Shown piece after piece: positions 28,284-37,077 of a stretch of 64,000 nucleotides of DNA. The stretch covers positions 744,001-808,000 of the forward strand of contig CAVYJN010000006.1 of assembly GCA_963768885.1 (NCBI GenBank). The letters run 5' to 3'. Below the pieces are notes generated by a model. The model saw only the letters and a program-made list of their open reading frames with translations, was not told the origin of the DNA and searched no databases. A program made the translations under genes and the position numbers. Source of the DNA: DASRIA01 sp963768885 (GTDB lineage: Bacteria > Actinomycetota > Thermoleophilia > Solirubrobacterales > JBBDJG01). The stretch's first letter is position 1, and every line of letters starts with the position of its first letter.

Positions 28284-29729
28284 ATGAGTAGCCGCCTACG
28301 AGCTGGAGTCGCCGTGTGCGCAGTGCTCGTGCCTCTGGTGGCAGGGGCGCAGGCTGCACAGGCATGTACCGAACCTGTCCTTCAGGACACGTTCCCATAC
28401 GCGACCGCCGGGCAGCTCGTCCCGCTGGGCCTGACCGGCGTCACGCCGGGCACCGAGTACCTCGTAAAGGTCAACGGCCGTGAGGTGAAGCAGGGCGTCG
28501 CCGAAAGCGACGTGGTGCAGCGCAAGTTCCGCATGCCGAAGCTCGGGGACAAGCGCCGCGACGCGCGCGTCGTCGTGGTGCTCGCCAACGACGGCTGCGA
28601 GAACAGCCCGTGGAAGATGAAGCAGGAGCTTGGATACCGCCCGCCGGCCGCGCAGCCGAAGGCCACGCAGGAGCCCGCGACGCCGCCGGCGACGCAGCCG
28701 CAGCCGCAGCAAAGCAATCCCGCGCCCGCTCCCACGCCGGCACCCGCCATCTCGAGCCCGGCGCCGAAGCCCGTCAAGCCCGTGCAGACCAAGCCCTTCA
28801 TCCCGAAGCAGCCCGCCGGGGTGGTCGGCGAGCCGTCGAAGGACGCCCGCGCCTGGCTCACGCCGTTGGACGTCTACTCGCGCAGCTCGGAGGCTCCGCC
28901 CCAACCGGCGCGCGACCCGCTCGACCGCAAGACCGAGGACGCCAACAGCACGGCCGCCTTGATCGGGCTTGCCGGCCTCTTCATCCTCGTGTCGGGCATC
29001 GCCTCGCTTGCGTGGACGCGGTTCCGCCGCTACGACGACGAGCAGCTCTCCGCCCTCCTCAACCCTGAGGGCAAGCTGCCGGCGCTGCTCGACGACAAGG
29101 CAGCCGACCTCGGCACGGAAGGCATGACCGGCGCGGCCGGAGCGATCGCGGCCGCCGACGCGGACAGGGCCACGGAGGACAAGGCGGACAGGACGCGCGC
29201 AGACGAGATTGCAGCGACGCAGGCGCAGATGACGCCGCGGCCCGCGGTCCCGGCCACGAACATCAAGGCGCCGATCGTGCCGCCCGCCGGGATCCCGTCC
29301 GCCGCACCCGGCGAGGCGCCCACCGAGATGCAGCCGGTCGTCGCTTCGCACGCCGAGAGCGCGCCCGCCAACGGCAACGGTTCGCACGTGAACGGGACCA
29401 ACGGCGCACACGTCGCCAACGGCGCGCACGCGGGGAACGGCGGCCACGGGGCCGCATCCTCCTATCGCCAGGAGGTCGAGTCCGAGCTTCAGCGCATCCT
29501 GAACGAGGCCGGCCTGGACACCGAGCTCGAGGGCATCCTCACCGATGCGCGCGCCGAGGCCGAGCGCCAGGGAGTGCCGATGGACTCCGACCTGATGCTC
29601 CGCGCACTCACCGACGAGACGGGCGGCTCGGCAAAGCTCTCGGACTCCGCCAAGGGCGAGCTGAAGCAGCGCTTCCAGCGGATCGCCGCCGAGGAGCGCG
29701 GCGATATCGGCCCAGCCGGCGACCAGTAG
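28284..29729 (+). CDS. Secreted/membrane-anchored protein of unknown function
   Basis: A 481-residue protein. Signal peptide residues 1-28 ending AQAAQAC, a small beta domain with two further cysteines (residues 29-112), then a proline/alanine/glutamine-rich spacer (about 113-185), one membrane segment near 227-247 (AALIGLAGLFILVSGIASLA) and a charged, alanine/asparagine/glycine-rich C-terminal half with a helical end (SYRQEVESELQRILNEAGLD). Topology suggests an extracellular N-terminal domain and a cytoplasmic tail. AGGAGGGGG lies about 12 bases before ATG 28284. I do not recognise the family. Confidence 0.7.
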   Translation: MSSRLRAGVAVCAVLVPLVAGAQAAQACTEPVLQDTFPYATAGQLVPLGLTGVTPGTEYLVKVNGREVKQGVAESDVVQRKFRMPKLGDKRRDARVVVVLANDGCENSPWKMKQELGYRPPAAQPKATQEPATPPATQPQPQQSNPAPAPTPAPAISSPAPKPVKPVQTKPFIPKQPAGVVGEPSKDARAWLTPLDVYSRSSEAPPQPARDPLDRKTEDANSTAALIGLAGLFILVSGIASLAWTRFRRYDDEQLSALLNPEGKLPALLDDKAADLGTEGMTGAAGAIAAADADRATEDKADRTRADEIAATQAQMTPRPAVPATNIKAPIVPPAGIPSAAPGEAPTEMQPVVASHAESAPANGNGSHVNGTNGAHVANGAHAGNGGHGAASSYRQEVESELQRILNEAGLDTELEGILTDARAEAERQGVPMDSDLMLRALTDETGGSAKLSDSAKGELKQRFQRIAAEERGDIGPAGDQ

Positions 29730-29766
29730 AGCAGCGCCGCGCGACCTCGCGCCGCGCGGGCGAGGC

Positions 29767-29772
29767 TAAGAT
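29767..29772 (+). promoter_or_regulatory. -10 box of tRNA-Leu
   Basis: TAAGAT 19 bases upstream of the tRNA 5' end, fitting TAnnnT; no clear -35. Confidence 0.4.
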
Positions 29773-29791
29773 TCCCGGTCCGCACCACCGC

Positions 29792-29875
29792 GCGGGCGTG
29801 GTGAAATTGGTAGACACGCGGCGTTCAGGTCGCCGTGGGCGAAAGCCCATGGGGGTTCGAGTCCCTCCGCCCGCA
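29792..29875 (+). tRNA. tRNA-Leu (anticodon CAG)
   Basis: 84 bases with the long variable arm of leucine tRNAs: acceptor GCGGGCG/CGCCCGC with discriminator A, anticodon stem CGGCG/CGCCG around loop UUCAGGU (anticodon CAG), variable arm hairpin UGGGC-GAAA-GCCCA and T arm GGGGG-UUCGAGU-CCCUC. CCA is not encoded. Confidence 0.93.
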
Positions 29876-29903
29876 CTGGAACCGCCCGCCGCGGGCGGAT
29901 GTC

Positions 29904-29909
29904 TAGAAT
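29904..29909 (+). promoter_or_regulatory. -10 box of tRNA-Glu
   Basis: TAGAAT 16 bases upstream of the tRNA-Glu 5' end, fitting TAnnnT. Confidence 0.45.
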
Positions 29910-29925
29910 CACCGTTCGCACGCAC

Positions 29926-30000
29926 GGCCCGTTCGTCTAGCCTGGCCTAGGACGCCGCCCTCTCACGGCGGAAACAGGGGTTCGAATCCCCTACGGGCTA
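29926..30000 (+). tRNA. tRNA-Glu (anticodon CUC)
   Basis: Acceptor GGCCCGU/ACGGGCU (last pair G-U) with discriminator A, anticodon stem CCGCC/GGCGG around loop CUCUCAC (anticodon CUC), T arm AGGGG-UUCGAAU-CCCCU. CCA is not encoded. Confidence 0.92.
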
Positions 30001-30004
30001 CCTC

Positions 30005-30029
30005 GCCCCGCCTACGTGGCGGGGCTTTT
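30005..30029 (+). terminator. Bidirectional terminator between tRNA-Glu and OsmC
   Basis: GCCCCGCC/GGCGGGGC is an 8-bp stem with a 5-base loop followed by TTTT on the plus strand. The TAG stop of the minus-strand osmC-like gene (30012-30014) sits at the edge of the stem and loop, so the same hairpin closes both transcripts. Confidence 0.82.
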
Positions 30030-30521
30030 CATCTCGGCCTCGATCGGCGGCGGCGACACCAGCGTCTGCAGGACGGTGCAGTAGCGCTCGGTCTTCTCTT
30101 CGAGCGCGGCGAGCTGGTCCGGCGTCGCGCCCGGTGCGTCCACGTCGAAGCGCACGCGGATCTTCTCGAACCCGGCGCCGACCGACTTGTCCACGCCCAG
30201 CGTGCCGCGCAGGTCGAGGTCGCCCTCCACATGGACCGCGATCGACCGGGTGGCTATGCCCATCGCCGTCGCGACCATCTGGCACGTGAGCTGCGCGCAG
30301 GCGGCGAGCGCCCCGAGCAGCAGGTCGCCCGAGCACGCTGCGGTGCCGGGCCCGCCGACCCCGATGTGGGCCTGGGCCTCGTAGAGCGCGCGCCCGAGGT
30401 CCACGGAGCACGTCACGGGCGCGTCCGCCTGCGCGCCGCTCGCCTTGAGCGTGATGCGCGAGGCGGAGGGGTCCGCCCGGTATTGCTCCTTGAGCGGCTT
30501 CTGGGTCGCGCGCAGGTCCAC
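30012..30521 (-). CDS. OsmC/Ohr family protein
   Basis: About 169 residues with the OsmC fold: VTCSVDLGRALYEAQAHIGV, GTAACSGDLLLGALAACAQ (peroxidatic Cys region) and ARYC-type second cysteine in TERYCTVLQTLV. These proteins reduce organic hydroperoxides with thiol cofactors. GTG 30521 is the first start codon inside the frame. 26 bases downstream of the AEC permease on the same strand. Confidence 0.82.
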   Translation of the reverse strand: MDLRATQKPLKEQYRADPSASRITLKASGAQADAPVTCSVDLGRALYEAQAHIGVGGPGTAACSGDLLLGALAACAQLTCQMVATAMGIATRSIAVHVEGDLDLRGTLGVDKSVGAGFEKIRVRFDVDAPGATPDQLAALEEKTERYCTVLQTLVSPPPIEAEMKSPAT

Positions 30522-30547
30522 CGCTTGCGAGCGTAGCGCCTCGGCGG

Positions 30548-31459
30548 TTACGAGACCACCGACGCCACCAGCCCCCAGGCGAGCACCGCGGCGGTCGAGT
30601 ACACGATCGCCCCCGCGATGATCATGCGGTCGAGGCTGTAGGCGGCGACGAGCAGCAGGAGGTTGAGCCCGGTCGGCATCGCGGCCTGCACCAGGAACGC
30701 GTCCGGCACGTCGTGGATCAGCTCCGCGCACGCCGCAACCACCGCGACCGGCACGGTCAGCTTGACCGCGACAGCGGCGGCAACCGGTCTCGTGAACGCG
30801 GGCGGGAAGCGGATCCGCGCGCCCGCTCCGGCGGTCGCGTAGACGCCGAGCGCGAAGAAGCCGAGCGGGGCGAGCGCGACGACCAGGACGTTGGCGGCGT
30901 CCACGGCCCAGTCCGGCGCGAGCGCATCGGGCGCCAGCAGGCCCGCGACGAGCGCGTACAGCGCCGGGTTGCGGGTGAGGAACGCGCGCAGCCCGCTCTC
31001 GCTCACGTGGCGCCGGTCGCGATGCGTCGCCCCGATCGCGAAGGCCACGAACAGCAACCACGGCGTCGACACGAGCTGGTCGTAGGTGATCGCCGCCGGG
31101 AGCGCGCCGGTCCCCAGCAGCGCGGCCGTGAACGGCAGCCCGAGGAAGCCCGTGTTCGCGTGGAACGTCGCGCACATGAACGCGCCGCGGGTGTGGCCCT
31201 CGAGCCGCAGCGGCCCGCGCGCGAGCAGCAACCCGGCGCCGAGCGCGGTCGCCAGCCCGAGGTAGGCGAACGCGAGCCCCGCTCCCACCTCGGCCGTCGG
31301 CTCGAACCGGGCGAAGTTGAAGAACGTCACGACGGGGACGATCGTCCAGAGGCTCACCCACAGCATCCCGTCGGCGATTCGCGGCGCGTTCGCGCGCCGC
31401 CGCGCGGTCAGCACGCCGGCGGCCGAGCCCGCGAGGATGACGGCGACGACGGCGAGCAC
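30548..31459 (-). CDS. AEC (auxin efflux carrier-like) permease
   Basis: A 303-residue integral membrane protein with about ten hydrophobic segments (LAVVAVILAGSAAGVL at the start; HANTGFLGLPFTAALLG in the N-terminal conserved region; AAMPTGLNLLLLVAAYSLDR in the C-terminal conserved region). The family exports or imports small organic acids; substrate unknown. GTG 31459 is used because longer readings run into the riboswitch region of the opposite strand and lose the membrane character. Divergent from the cobalamin-riboswitch operon. Confidence 0.8.
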   Translation of the reverse strand: MLAVVAVILAGSAAGVLTARRRANAPRIADGMLWVSLWTIVPVVTFFNFARFEPTAEVGAGLAFAYLGLATALGAGLLLARGPLRLEGHTRGAFMCATFHANTGFLGLPFTAALLGTGALPAAITYDQLVSTPWLLFVAFAIGATHRDRRHVSESGLRAFLTRNPALYALVAGLLAPDALAPDWAVDAANVLVVALAPLGFFALGVYATAGAGARIRFPPAFTRPVAAAVAVKLTVPVAVVAACAELIHDVPDAFLVQAAMPTGLNLLLLVAAYSLDRMIIAGAIVYSTAAVLAWGLVASVVS

Positions 31460-31506
31460 CGTGGCAGGGTAGTGGCAGCGGGTCGCCGCGGCCGGTGCCG
31501 CGCGGG

Positions 31507-31512
31507 TAGACT
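31507..31512 (+). promoter_or_regulatory. Possible -10 box of the B12 riboswitch operon
   Basis: TAGACT just before the riboswitch 5' boundary; fits TAnnnT but no good -35 is seen. Confidence 0.35.
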
Positions 31513-31517
31513 GCGCG

Positions 31518-31700
31518 CCGAAGGTCGGTGGAAGGGAAGCCGGTGAGAATCCGGCGCGGTCCCGCCACTGTGACCGGGAGTGTCCGTCGCACCCGCGCCC
31601 CTCAGGACGGGCCGGAGCCACTGGGAAGCATCGCTTCCACGGGAAGGCGCGGCGGAATCAGCCCGGGAGCCAGGATACCTGCCTCCGGCCGACGCCAATA
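31518..31700 (+). promoter_or_regulatory. Cobalamin riboswitch
   Basis: All landmark elements of the adenosylcobalamin riboswitch are present: GAAGGGAAGCCGGTGAGAAT at about 31531-31550, then GGTCCCGCCACTGTGACC, and the B12 box AGCCAGGATACCTGCC at 31668-31683. The spacing is typical for this class. The downstream start at 31728 has GGAAGGGAAGG about 8 bases before it, which the riboswitch could sequester when B12 is bound, or the switch could terminate transcription; which one cannot be told. It controls the DUF4430/ECF genes 31728-38912. Confidence 0.93.
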
Positions 31701-31727
31701 CGACCCTCGAGGAAGGGAAGGCTCAGA

Positions 31728-33515
31728 ATGCTCGTGAGGTTTTGCGCGCCGGCGGTGCTCGTCGCGCTCTTCGCATGCGCGGCCGCGCAGGCCGCTCCGG
31801 TCACGGTCAACCTCCGCGTGGAGGGCTCGTCCGCGACGATCTTCGAAGGCCCGGTCACGACCGACGGCAAGCAGATCGACAAGGGCGACGGCCCGCATCC
31901 CTGCGACGGCACCAACCTGGGAGCGAATCCCTCCGCGGGGCCGACGATGACCTCCGCGCTCGACGATGCGCCGATCACCGGCGGGTGGGGAGGCACATGG
32001 AACGCCGGCTTCCAGGACTTCGCCGTGGAGCGGATCGGCGGTGAGGCGCAGGACCCGGCGAGCTTGCGCTATTGGGGCTACGCGCTCAACTACCAGCTCC
32101 CGCAGGTGGGCGGCTGCCAGCAGCGCGTCGGCACCGGCGACGAGGTCCTCTACACGTTCGACTCGTTCGGCAAGCCGTTGCTGAGGCTGGACGGGCCCGT
32201 GCGTGCGGTGGTCGGCCAACCCGCGATCCTGACCGTCACCGACGGCACGACCGGTGCGCCGCTCGCCGGCGCCTCCATCGCCGGAGTGCCGGGTTCCACC
32301 GGCGCGGACGGCAGGGTCGGCGTCGCGTTTGCAACCGATGGCTTCAAGTCGCTCAAGGCCGAGCGCGCCGGATCCGTCCGCTCGAGCGCCCTGCGGATCT
32401 GCGTCGAGCAGCCAGGGTCGGGAACATGCGGCGGTGTCACGCGCGCGAATGACTCGGCAGCTCCGTCGGCCCGCATCAGCGGGCCGCGCGACAAGCGCAC
32501 CTACCGCCGCGGGCCGCGCCTGCTGAAGGGCGTCGTCGGCGACGACCCGAGCGGCGTGCGCGACGTGAAGATCGCGCTGCGCAGGCACGCGCCGGGGCGC
32601 AGCTGCCAATGGTGGAGCGGCCGTCGCGAGCGCTTCGTCGGCACGAGCTGCAGGAAGGTGTTCTTCTTCTCGATCGGCTCGAACCGCAAGTGGTCGTACC
32701 TGTTGCCGCGCGCGCTCCCGCGGGGCCGTTACGTGCTCGACGTGAAGGCGTTCGACGGGCGGCGCAACCGCGACGAGCGGTTCGTCCCGGGCCGCAACCG
32801 CGTCGAGTTCGAGGTGGTGCCGCGTCGCCGCGGCGCCGCCTCGGCTGCGCGCAGCGCCGGCGCGAAGGTGCAGGTGATGGTGGTGGGGAGGGCCGGCACG
32901 GTCGCCGAGGCCCGCACCGTGCGTGCGCGCCCGACGGTGGTCCGGGCGTCGGGGCGCGCCTGCAGGGTCTCGGGGTCGACCCCCCTGGCGGCGCTCGCGG
33001 CCGCCCTGAAGCTGCGCGGTGTGGGCTGGCACGTGAAGGACTTCGGGCGCTGCGCGCGCCGCGATGCGCGCAGCTCCGGTCAATTGTTCGTGGACCGCGT
33101 CCGCGGCGAGCGCAACAAGGCCCAGGACGGCTGGGTCTACAAGGTCAACGACCTCGCGCGCAGCGCCGGCGCGGCCGACGTCGCGGGCGGCCGCCTGCGC
33201 GGGGGTGACCGCGTGCTGTGGTTCTACTGCTCGCTCGACCCGGCCGCCCGCAGCTGCCAGCGGTCGCTGCGAGTCGTCGCGGACGAGGTCGATGGGCCGC
33301 CCGGCAGCACGCTGCCGGTGCGCGTCGAGGGATACGACGACCAGCGGCACAGGACGCCGGTGGCCGGCGCGACCGTCGCGCTCGGCTCCGAGACCGCGGT
33401 CTCGGACGCGGCCGGGCGCGCCGTGCTGAGGCGCCCCGCGCGCGGCTCGTATTCCCTCGTCGCGAGCGCGCCCGGCACGGCTCCTTCCTTTCCCGTGAAG
33501 GTCGTGGTGGGGTGA
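31728..33515 (+). CDS. Secreted DUF4430 (transcobalamin C-domain-like) protein, cobalamin-regulated
   Basis: A 595-residue protein with signal peptide (VLVALFACAAAQAAP). Residues about 22-140 form one DUF4430-like domain (VTVNLRVEGSSATIFEGPV, WGYALNYQLPQVGGC, GDEVLYTFDSFG). A carboxypeptidase-regulatory-like beta domain (TVTDGTTGAPLAGASIAG) and a Big-like basic domain follow, then a second DUF4430-like domain near 400-505 (LRGVGWHVKDFGRC, DGWVYKVNDLARSAGA, LRGGDRVLWFYC). The DUF4430 fold is the beta domain of eukaryotic transcobalamin and intrinsic factor. First gene after the riboswitch; likely binds or passes cobalamin at the cell surface. Confidence 0.82.
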   Translation: MLVRFCAPAVLVALFACAAAQAAPVTVNLRVEGSSATIFEGPVTTDGKQIDKGDGPHPCDGTNLGANPSAGPTMTSALDDAPITGGWGGTWNAGFQDFAVERIGGEAQDPASLRYWGYALNYQLPQVGGCQQRVGTGDEVLYTFDSFGKPLLRLDGPVRAVVGQPAILTVTDGTTGAPLAGASIAGVPGSTGADGRVGVAFATDGFKSLKAERAGSVRSSALRICVEQPGSGTCGGVTRANDSAAPSARISGPRDKRTYRRGPRLLKGVVGDDPSGVRDVKIALRRHAPGRSCQWWSGRRERFVGTSCRKVFFFSIGSNRKWSYLLPRALPRGRYVLDVKAFDGRRNRDERFVPGRNRVEFEVVPRRRGAASAARSAGAKVQVMVVGRAGTVAEARTVRARPTVVRASGRACRVSGSTPLAALAAALKLRGVGWHVKDFGRCARRDARSSGQLFVDRVRGERNKAQDGWVYKVNDLARSAGAADVAGGRLRGGDRVLWFYCSLDPAARSCQRSLRVVADEVDGPPGSTLPVRVEGYDDQRHRTPVAGATVALGSETAVSDAAGRAVLRRPARGSYSLVASAPGTAPSFPVKVVVG

Positions 33516-34454
33516 TGCGCGTCCGCGCCGCCGCTCTGGTGGTTCTGGCGTCGCTGGTGCTGGGCGCGTGCAGCGTCGGCGCCGAGGACCCCAAGGAAGG
33601 CAGCGCGACGCTCACGGTGACGCGCGACTTCGGGGCGAAGCGGCTGCTCGCGGCGCGCGAGGACCCGATCCCCGGCGGCGAGACCGTGATCAGGGCACTT
33701 TCGCGCAAGGCCGACGTGGAGACGCGCTACGGCGGGAGGTTCGTGAACGCGATCGAGGGGACCCGCTCGGCCGCCGGGGGCGGCGCGCGGCGCGACTGGT
33801 TCTACTTCGTGAACGGCATCGAGGCGGACAAGGGCGCGGCGGAGCAGGAGGTCGTACGCGGGCGATCGCATCTGGTGGGACTACCGCGACTGGGGCGCGG
33901 CGATGCGCGTGCCCGCGGTGGTGGGATCGTTCCCCGAGCCGTTCGTGCACGGCCTCGAGGGCAAGCGCTTCCCGGTGCGCCTGGATTGCGCGTCGGACGC
34001 GCAGGACCAGTGCGACGCGGTCCGCGACCGCCTCGAGGCGGTCGGGATCGAGACCGCGATCGCGGCGCTCGGCACGGCGGCGGGCAAGGACCTCCTGCGC
34101 GTGGTCGTCGGGGAGTGGGGGGACGTGCGCGACGATGCGGCCGCGAGCGAGCTCGAGGAGGGCCCGCAGAAGAGCGGCGTGTTCGCACGCCTGCGCCCGT
34201 CCGGGGGCGGATACCGGCTCGAGCTGCTCGACGCGCGCGGGCGGCCGGCCGGCGTGCTGGGCGGCGGGGCGGGGATCGTCGCGGCGACGCGCTTCGAGGA
34301 GCAGCAGCCGACGTGGGTCGTGTCCGGGACCGACGAGGCCGGGCTCGACCGCGCGGTCGCGCTGCTCGACAGGGCCGCGCTGCGCGACCGCTTCGCCGTC
34401 GCCACCTCCGCCGCCGGGCCGCAGCCGCTGCCGGTGACAGGCGCGAGCCGATGA
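33515..34454 (+). CDS. DUF4430 lipoprotein, cobalamin-regulated (one frameshift)
   Basis: Lipobox LVLGAC, then a compact DUF4430 domain (ATLTVTRDFGAKRLL, VETRYGGRFVNAIEG, WFYFVNGIEADKGAAEQEV). One extra G near 33854 breaks it; the corrected frame gives VYAGDRIWWDYRDWGAAMRV, the characteristic end of this domain. The C-terminal half (about residues 130-312; FPVRLDCASDAQDQCDAV, GVFARLRPSGGGYRLELLD) is unrecognised. ATG overlaps the previous stop as TGATG. Probably tethers near the ECF transporter. Confidence 0.78.
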
Positions 34455-35398
34455 CGGCGATCGTCGCGACCTACCGCGACACGGGCTCGCCGCTGCACGC
34501 GGCGCGCGCCGGCGTGGCGGCCGCGTTCGCGCTCGCGCCGTGCGTCGCGGCGCTCGTCAGCGGGCATCCCCTGATGCTTGCCGCCGCGCTTTGCTGCGTG
34601 GTCGTGTCCGGCGTGGCGGCGGGGGTGGGCCCGGAGCTGCGCGGCGCGGCGCGGTTCGCGATACCGCTCGCGCTCGTGGTCGCGGCGATCAACCCGCTCG
34701 TCTCGCGCGAGGGGCTCACGCTGATCGCCCAGGGACCGGTCGTCCCGCTCTACGGCACGCTCGACGTGACGCTCGAGGCGGTCGTGTTCGGCGCGCTCGC
34801 CGGTCTGCGCGTGATCGTCGTGATACTCGCGTTCGCGCTCTACTCGGCCGTCGTGGACCCCGACCGGGTGCTGCGGGCGCTGCGCCGCATCGCGCCTCGC
34901 TCCGCGCTGACCGCCTCGCTCGCGACGCGCATGGTCCCCCTGCTCGCGCGCGACGCCGCGCGCATGCGCGAGGCCTACGGCCTGCGCGCGGGCGTCCCCG
35001 TCGACGGCGGGCGGACCGCGGCGCTGCGGCGGGCGGGCATCATGACGCGCGCGCTTGCCGCGGGTGGGCTCGAGCGCGCGATGGACGCGGCCGCGTCGCT
35101 CGAGGTCCGCGGCTACGGCCTGCGCGCGCCCGCGCGGGTGCCGGCCCGCGCGCGGGCGCCGTGGTCGCGCGACGATCGCGCGTTCGCGCTCGCGGCCGTG
35201 GTGATCGCCGGCGTCGCGGTCGCGCTGCGCGTCGCAGGCGGAGCATGGTTCGATCCCTATCCCACTCTGCGCGCGGACGCCGGCGAGGCCGTCCTGCTGG
35301 CCGCCGCCGCGCTGCCGGCGATCGCGGGCACGCCCTTCGCGCTCGCTCGCCGCCGGCGGATGCGCCGCAGGATGCGCACGAGGTCCGCCGATGCCTGA
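34451..35398 (+). CDS. ECF transporter T component (CbiQ/EcfT)
   Basis: A 315-residue protein with multiple membrane segments (HPLMLAAALCCVVVSGVAAG, VFGALAGLRVIVVILAFALY and others) and the two short cytoplasmic Ala-Arg-Gly coupling helices of EcfT: AARMREAYGLRAG and AASLEVRGYGLRA. EcfT joins the S component to the two ATPase domains. ATG at 34451 overlaps the previous stop as ATGA; 3' end overlaps the ATPase gene by 8 bases. Confidence 0.87.
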   Translation: MTAIVATYRDTGSPLHAARAGVAAAFALAPCVAALVSGHPLMLAAALCCVVVSGVAAGVGPELRGAARFAIPLALVVAAINPLVSREGLTLIAQGPVVPLYGTLDVTLEAVVFGALAGLRVIVVILAFALYSAVVDPDRVLRALRRIAPRSALTASLATRMVPLLARDAARMREAYGLRAGVPVDGGRTAALRRAGIMTRALAAGGLERAMDAAASLEVRGYGLRAPARVPARARAPWSRDDRAFALAAVVIAGVAVALRVAGGAWFDPYPTLRADAGEAVLLAAAALPAIAGTPFALARRRRMRRRMRTRSADA

Positions 35399-37077
35399 CG
35401 TCCTGCGGGTGGAGCGCGTCACGTATCGCTACGCCGGCAGCGAGGCAGCGGCGCTCGACGACGTCAGCCTGTCGCTCGCCGAGGGCGAGCTGACCGTGCT
35501 CGCGGGAGTGTCGGGCAGCGGCAAGTCGACGCTGATGCGCGCGGCCTGCGGTCTCGTGCCCCACTTCTTCGGCGGCGAGATCGCCGGGAGGGTCGAGGCG
35601 TGCGGCCGCGACACCCGCACGCACGGCCCGGCGGGCGTCGCCGACGTGGTCGCGATGGTCTTCCAGGATCCCGAGTCGCAGGTGGTCATGAACGGGGTGC
35701 GCGCGGAGCTCGAGCTCTCGCTCGAGACACGCGGCCACGGCGGCGCGGGGGCCGCGCGCGCCGTCGAGGAGGCCGCACTCGCGCTGGGCATCCAGGATCT
35801 GCTCGACCGGCAGGTGCACACGCTCTCCGGGGGAGAGCTGCAGCGCGTCGCGCTTGCCGCCGCGCTCGTCGCAGGGCCGCGCCTGCTGCTGCTGGACGAG
35901 CCGACCTCGCAGCTCGACCCGGTGGCGGGCGAGGAGCTCGTCTCCCAGCTGCGGCGCCTGAACGAGGAGTGGGGCACGACGGTGCTGATCGGCGAGCACC
36001 GCCTGGAGCGGTGCCTCGCGGCGGCCGACCGCGTGATCGTGCTCGACCGCGGCCGTGTCGCATGCGACGACTCGCCCGCGGCCTTCCTGCGGTGGGCGGC
36101 GCGCGCGCAGCCCGACCTCCTTCCGCCGGCGGCGCGCATGTTCTCGCTTGCGGGGATCGGCCCGCTGCCCGCGACCGTCAAGGACGCCCGGTCGGGCCTG
36201 GGGGAGCGGGCGCCGGCGTCCCCGGCGCGAGCGCCCGCCGCGCCGCGACGACCACGCCTCAGGCGCGGGCGGCGCGGCGACCCTCGTACGGCGCTCCGCA
36301 TGACGGACGTCTGGGTCGAATGGGACGACGGCTCGCGGTCGCCGACGGTCGCCCTGCGGGGCCTCTCGTTCGAGGCCGGCGCGGGGGAGACGGTCGCGCT
36401 GATGGGCCGAAACGGCGCCGGGAAGAGCACGCTCCTGCGCGTCGCCGCCGGTGTCGCCTGCGCCGAGCGCGGGGACGTCCGCGCGGCCGGGGAGGTCGCG
36501 CTCCTGCTGCAGACGCCCGCCGACTACCTGCTGCACGAGCGCGTCGCCGACGAGCTCCCGGGCGCCGTGGCCGATGCCGCGCTACGCGAGCTCGGCCTGG
36601 CCGGCCTCGCCGAGCGTGACCCGCGCGACATGTCCGGCGGCGCGCGGCAGCGGCTGGCGCTCGGGATCGTGCTGGCCGGACGCGGGATCGGCGGCGGGGA
36701 GCCGCCCGCGGTGGTGGCGCTCGACGAGCCGACACGCGGGATGGACCCCGCGCGCAAGCGCGAGCTCGCGGAGCGCGTGCGAGCGCCTCGCGGCCGCCGG
36801 GGCCGCGGTGCTGGTCGCGACCCACGACGTCGAGTTCGCGGCGCGGGCGTGTCGGCGCTGCGTGCTGCTCGGGCGCGGTCAGGTGGTCGCCGACGGCCCG
36901 ACGCGGGAGGTCCTCTCGGGCGGGCGCTACTTCACGACCGAGACCGCGCGCGTGCTCGGCCCCGGCGCGGGCGTGGTGCTCCCCGAGGAGGGGGCGGAGC
37001 TGCTCCTCGCGGGCGCCGGGACGGGCGACTTCCTCGCTGCGGGCGCCGCACGGCCGGGAAGCGTGGTGAGCGCGTGA
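35391..37077 (+). CDS. ECF transporter double ATPase (EcfA-EcfA' on one chain, one frameshift)
   Basis: Two ABC ATPases in tandem: domain 1 with Walker A GVSGSGKST near residue 42, signature LSGGELQRVALAAAL and Walker B LLLLDEPTSQLDP; domain 2 with Walker A GRNGAGKST near residue 345, signature MSGGARQRLALGI and Walker B VVALDEPTRGMDP. The domains are joined by a proline/arginine-rich linker. An extra C near 36780 breaks the second domain before its H-loop (VLVATHDVEFAARACRR). Supplies energy for cobalamin uptake with EcfT and the S component. Confidence 0.87.
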
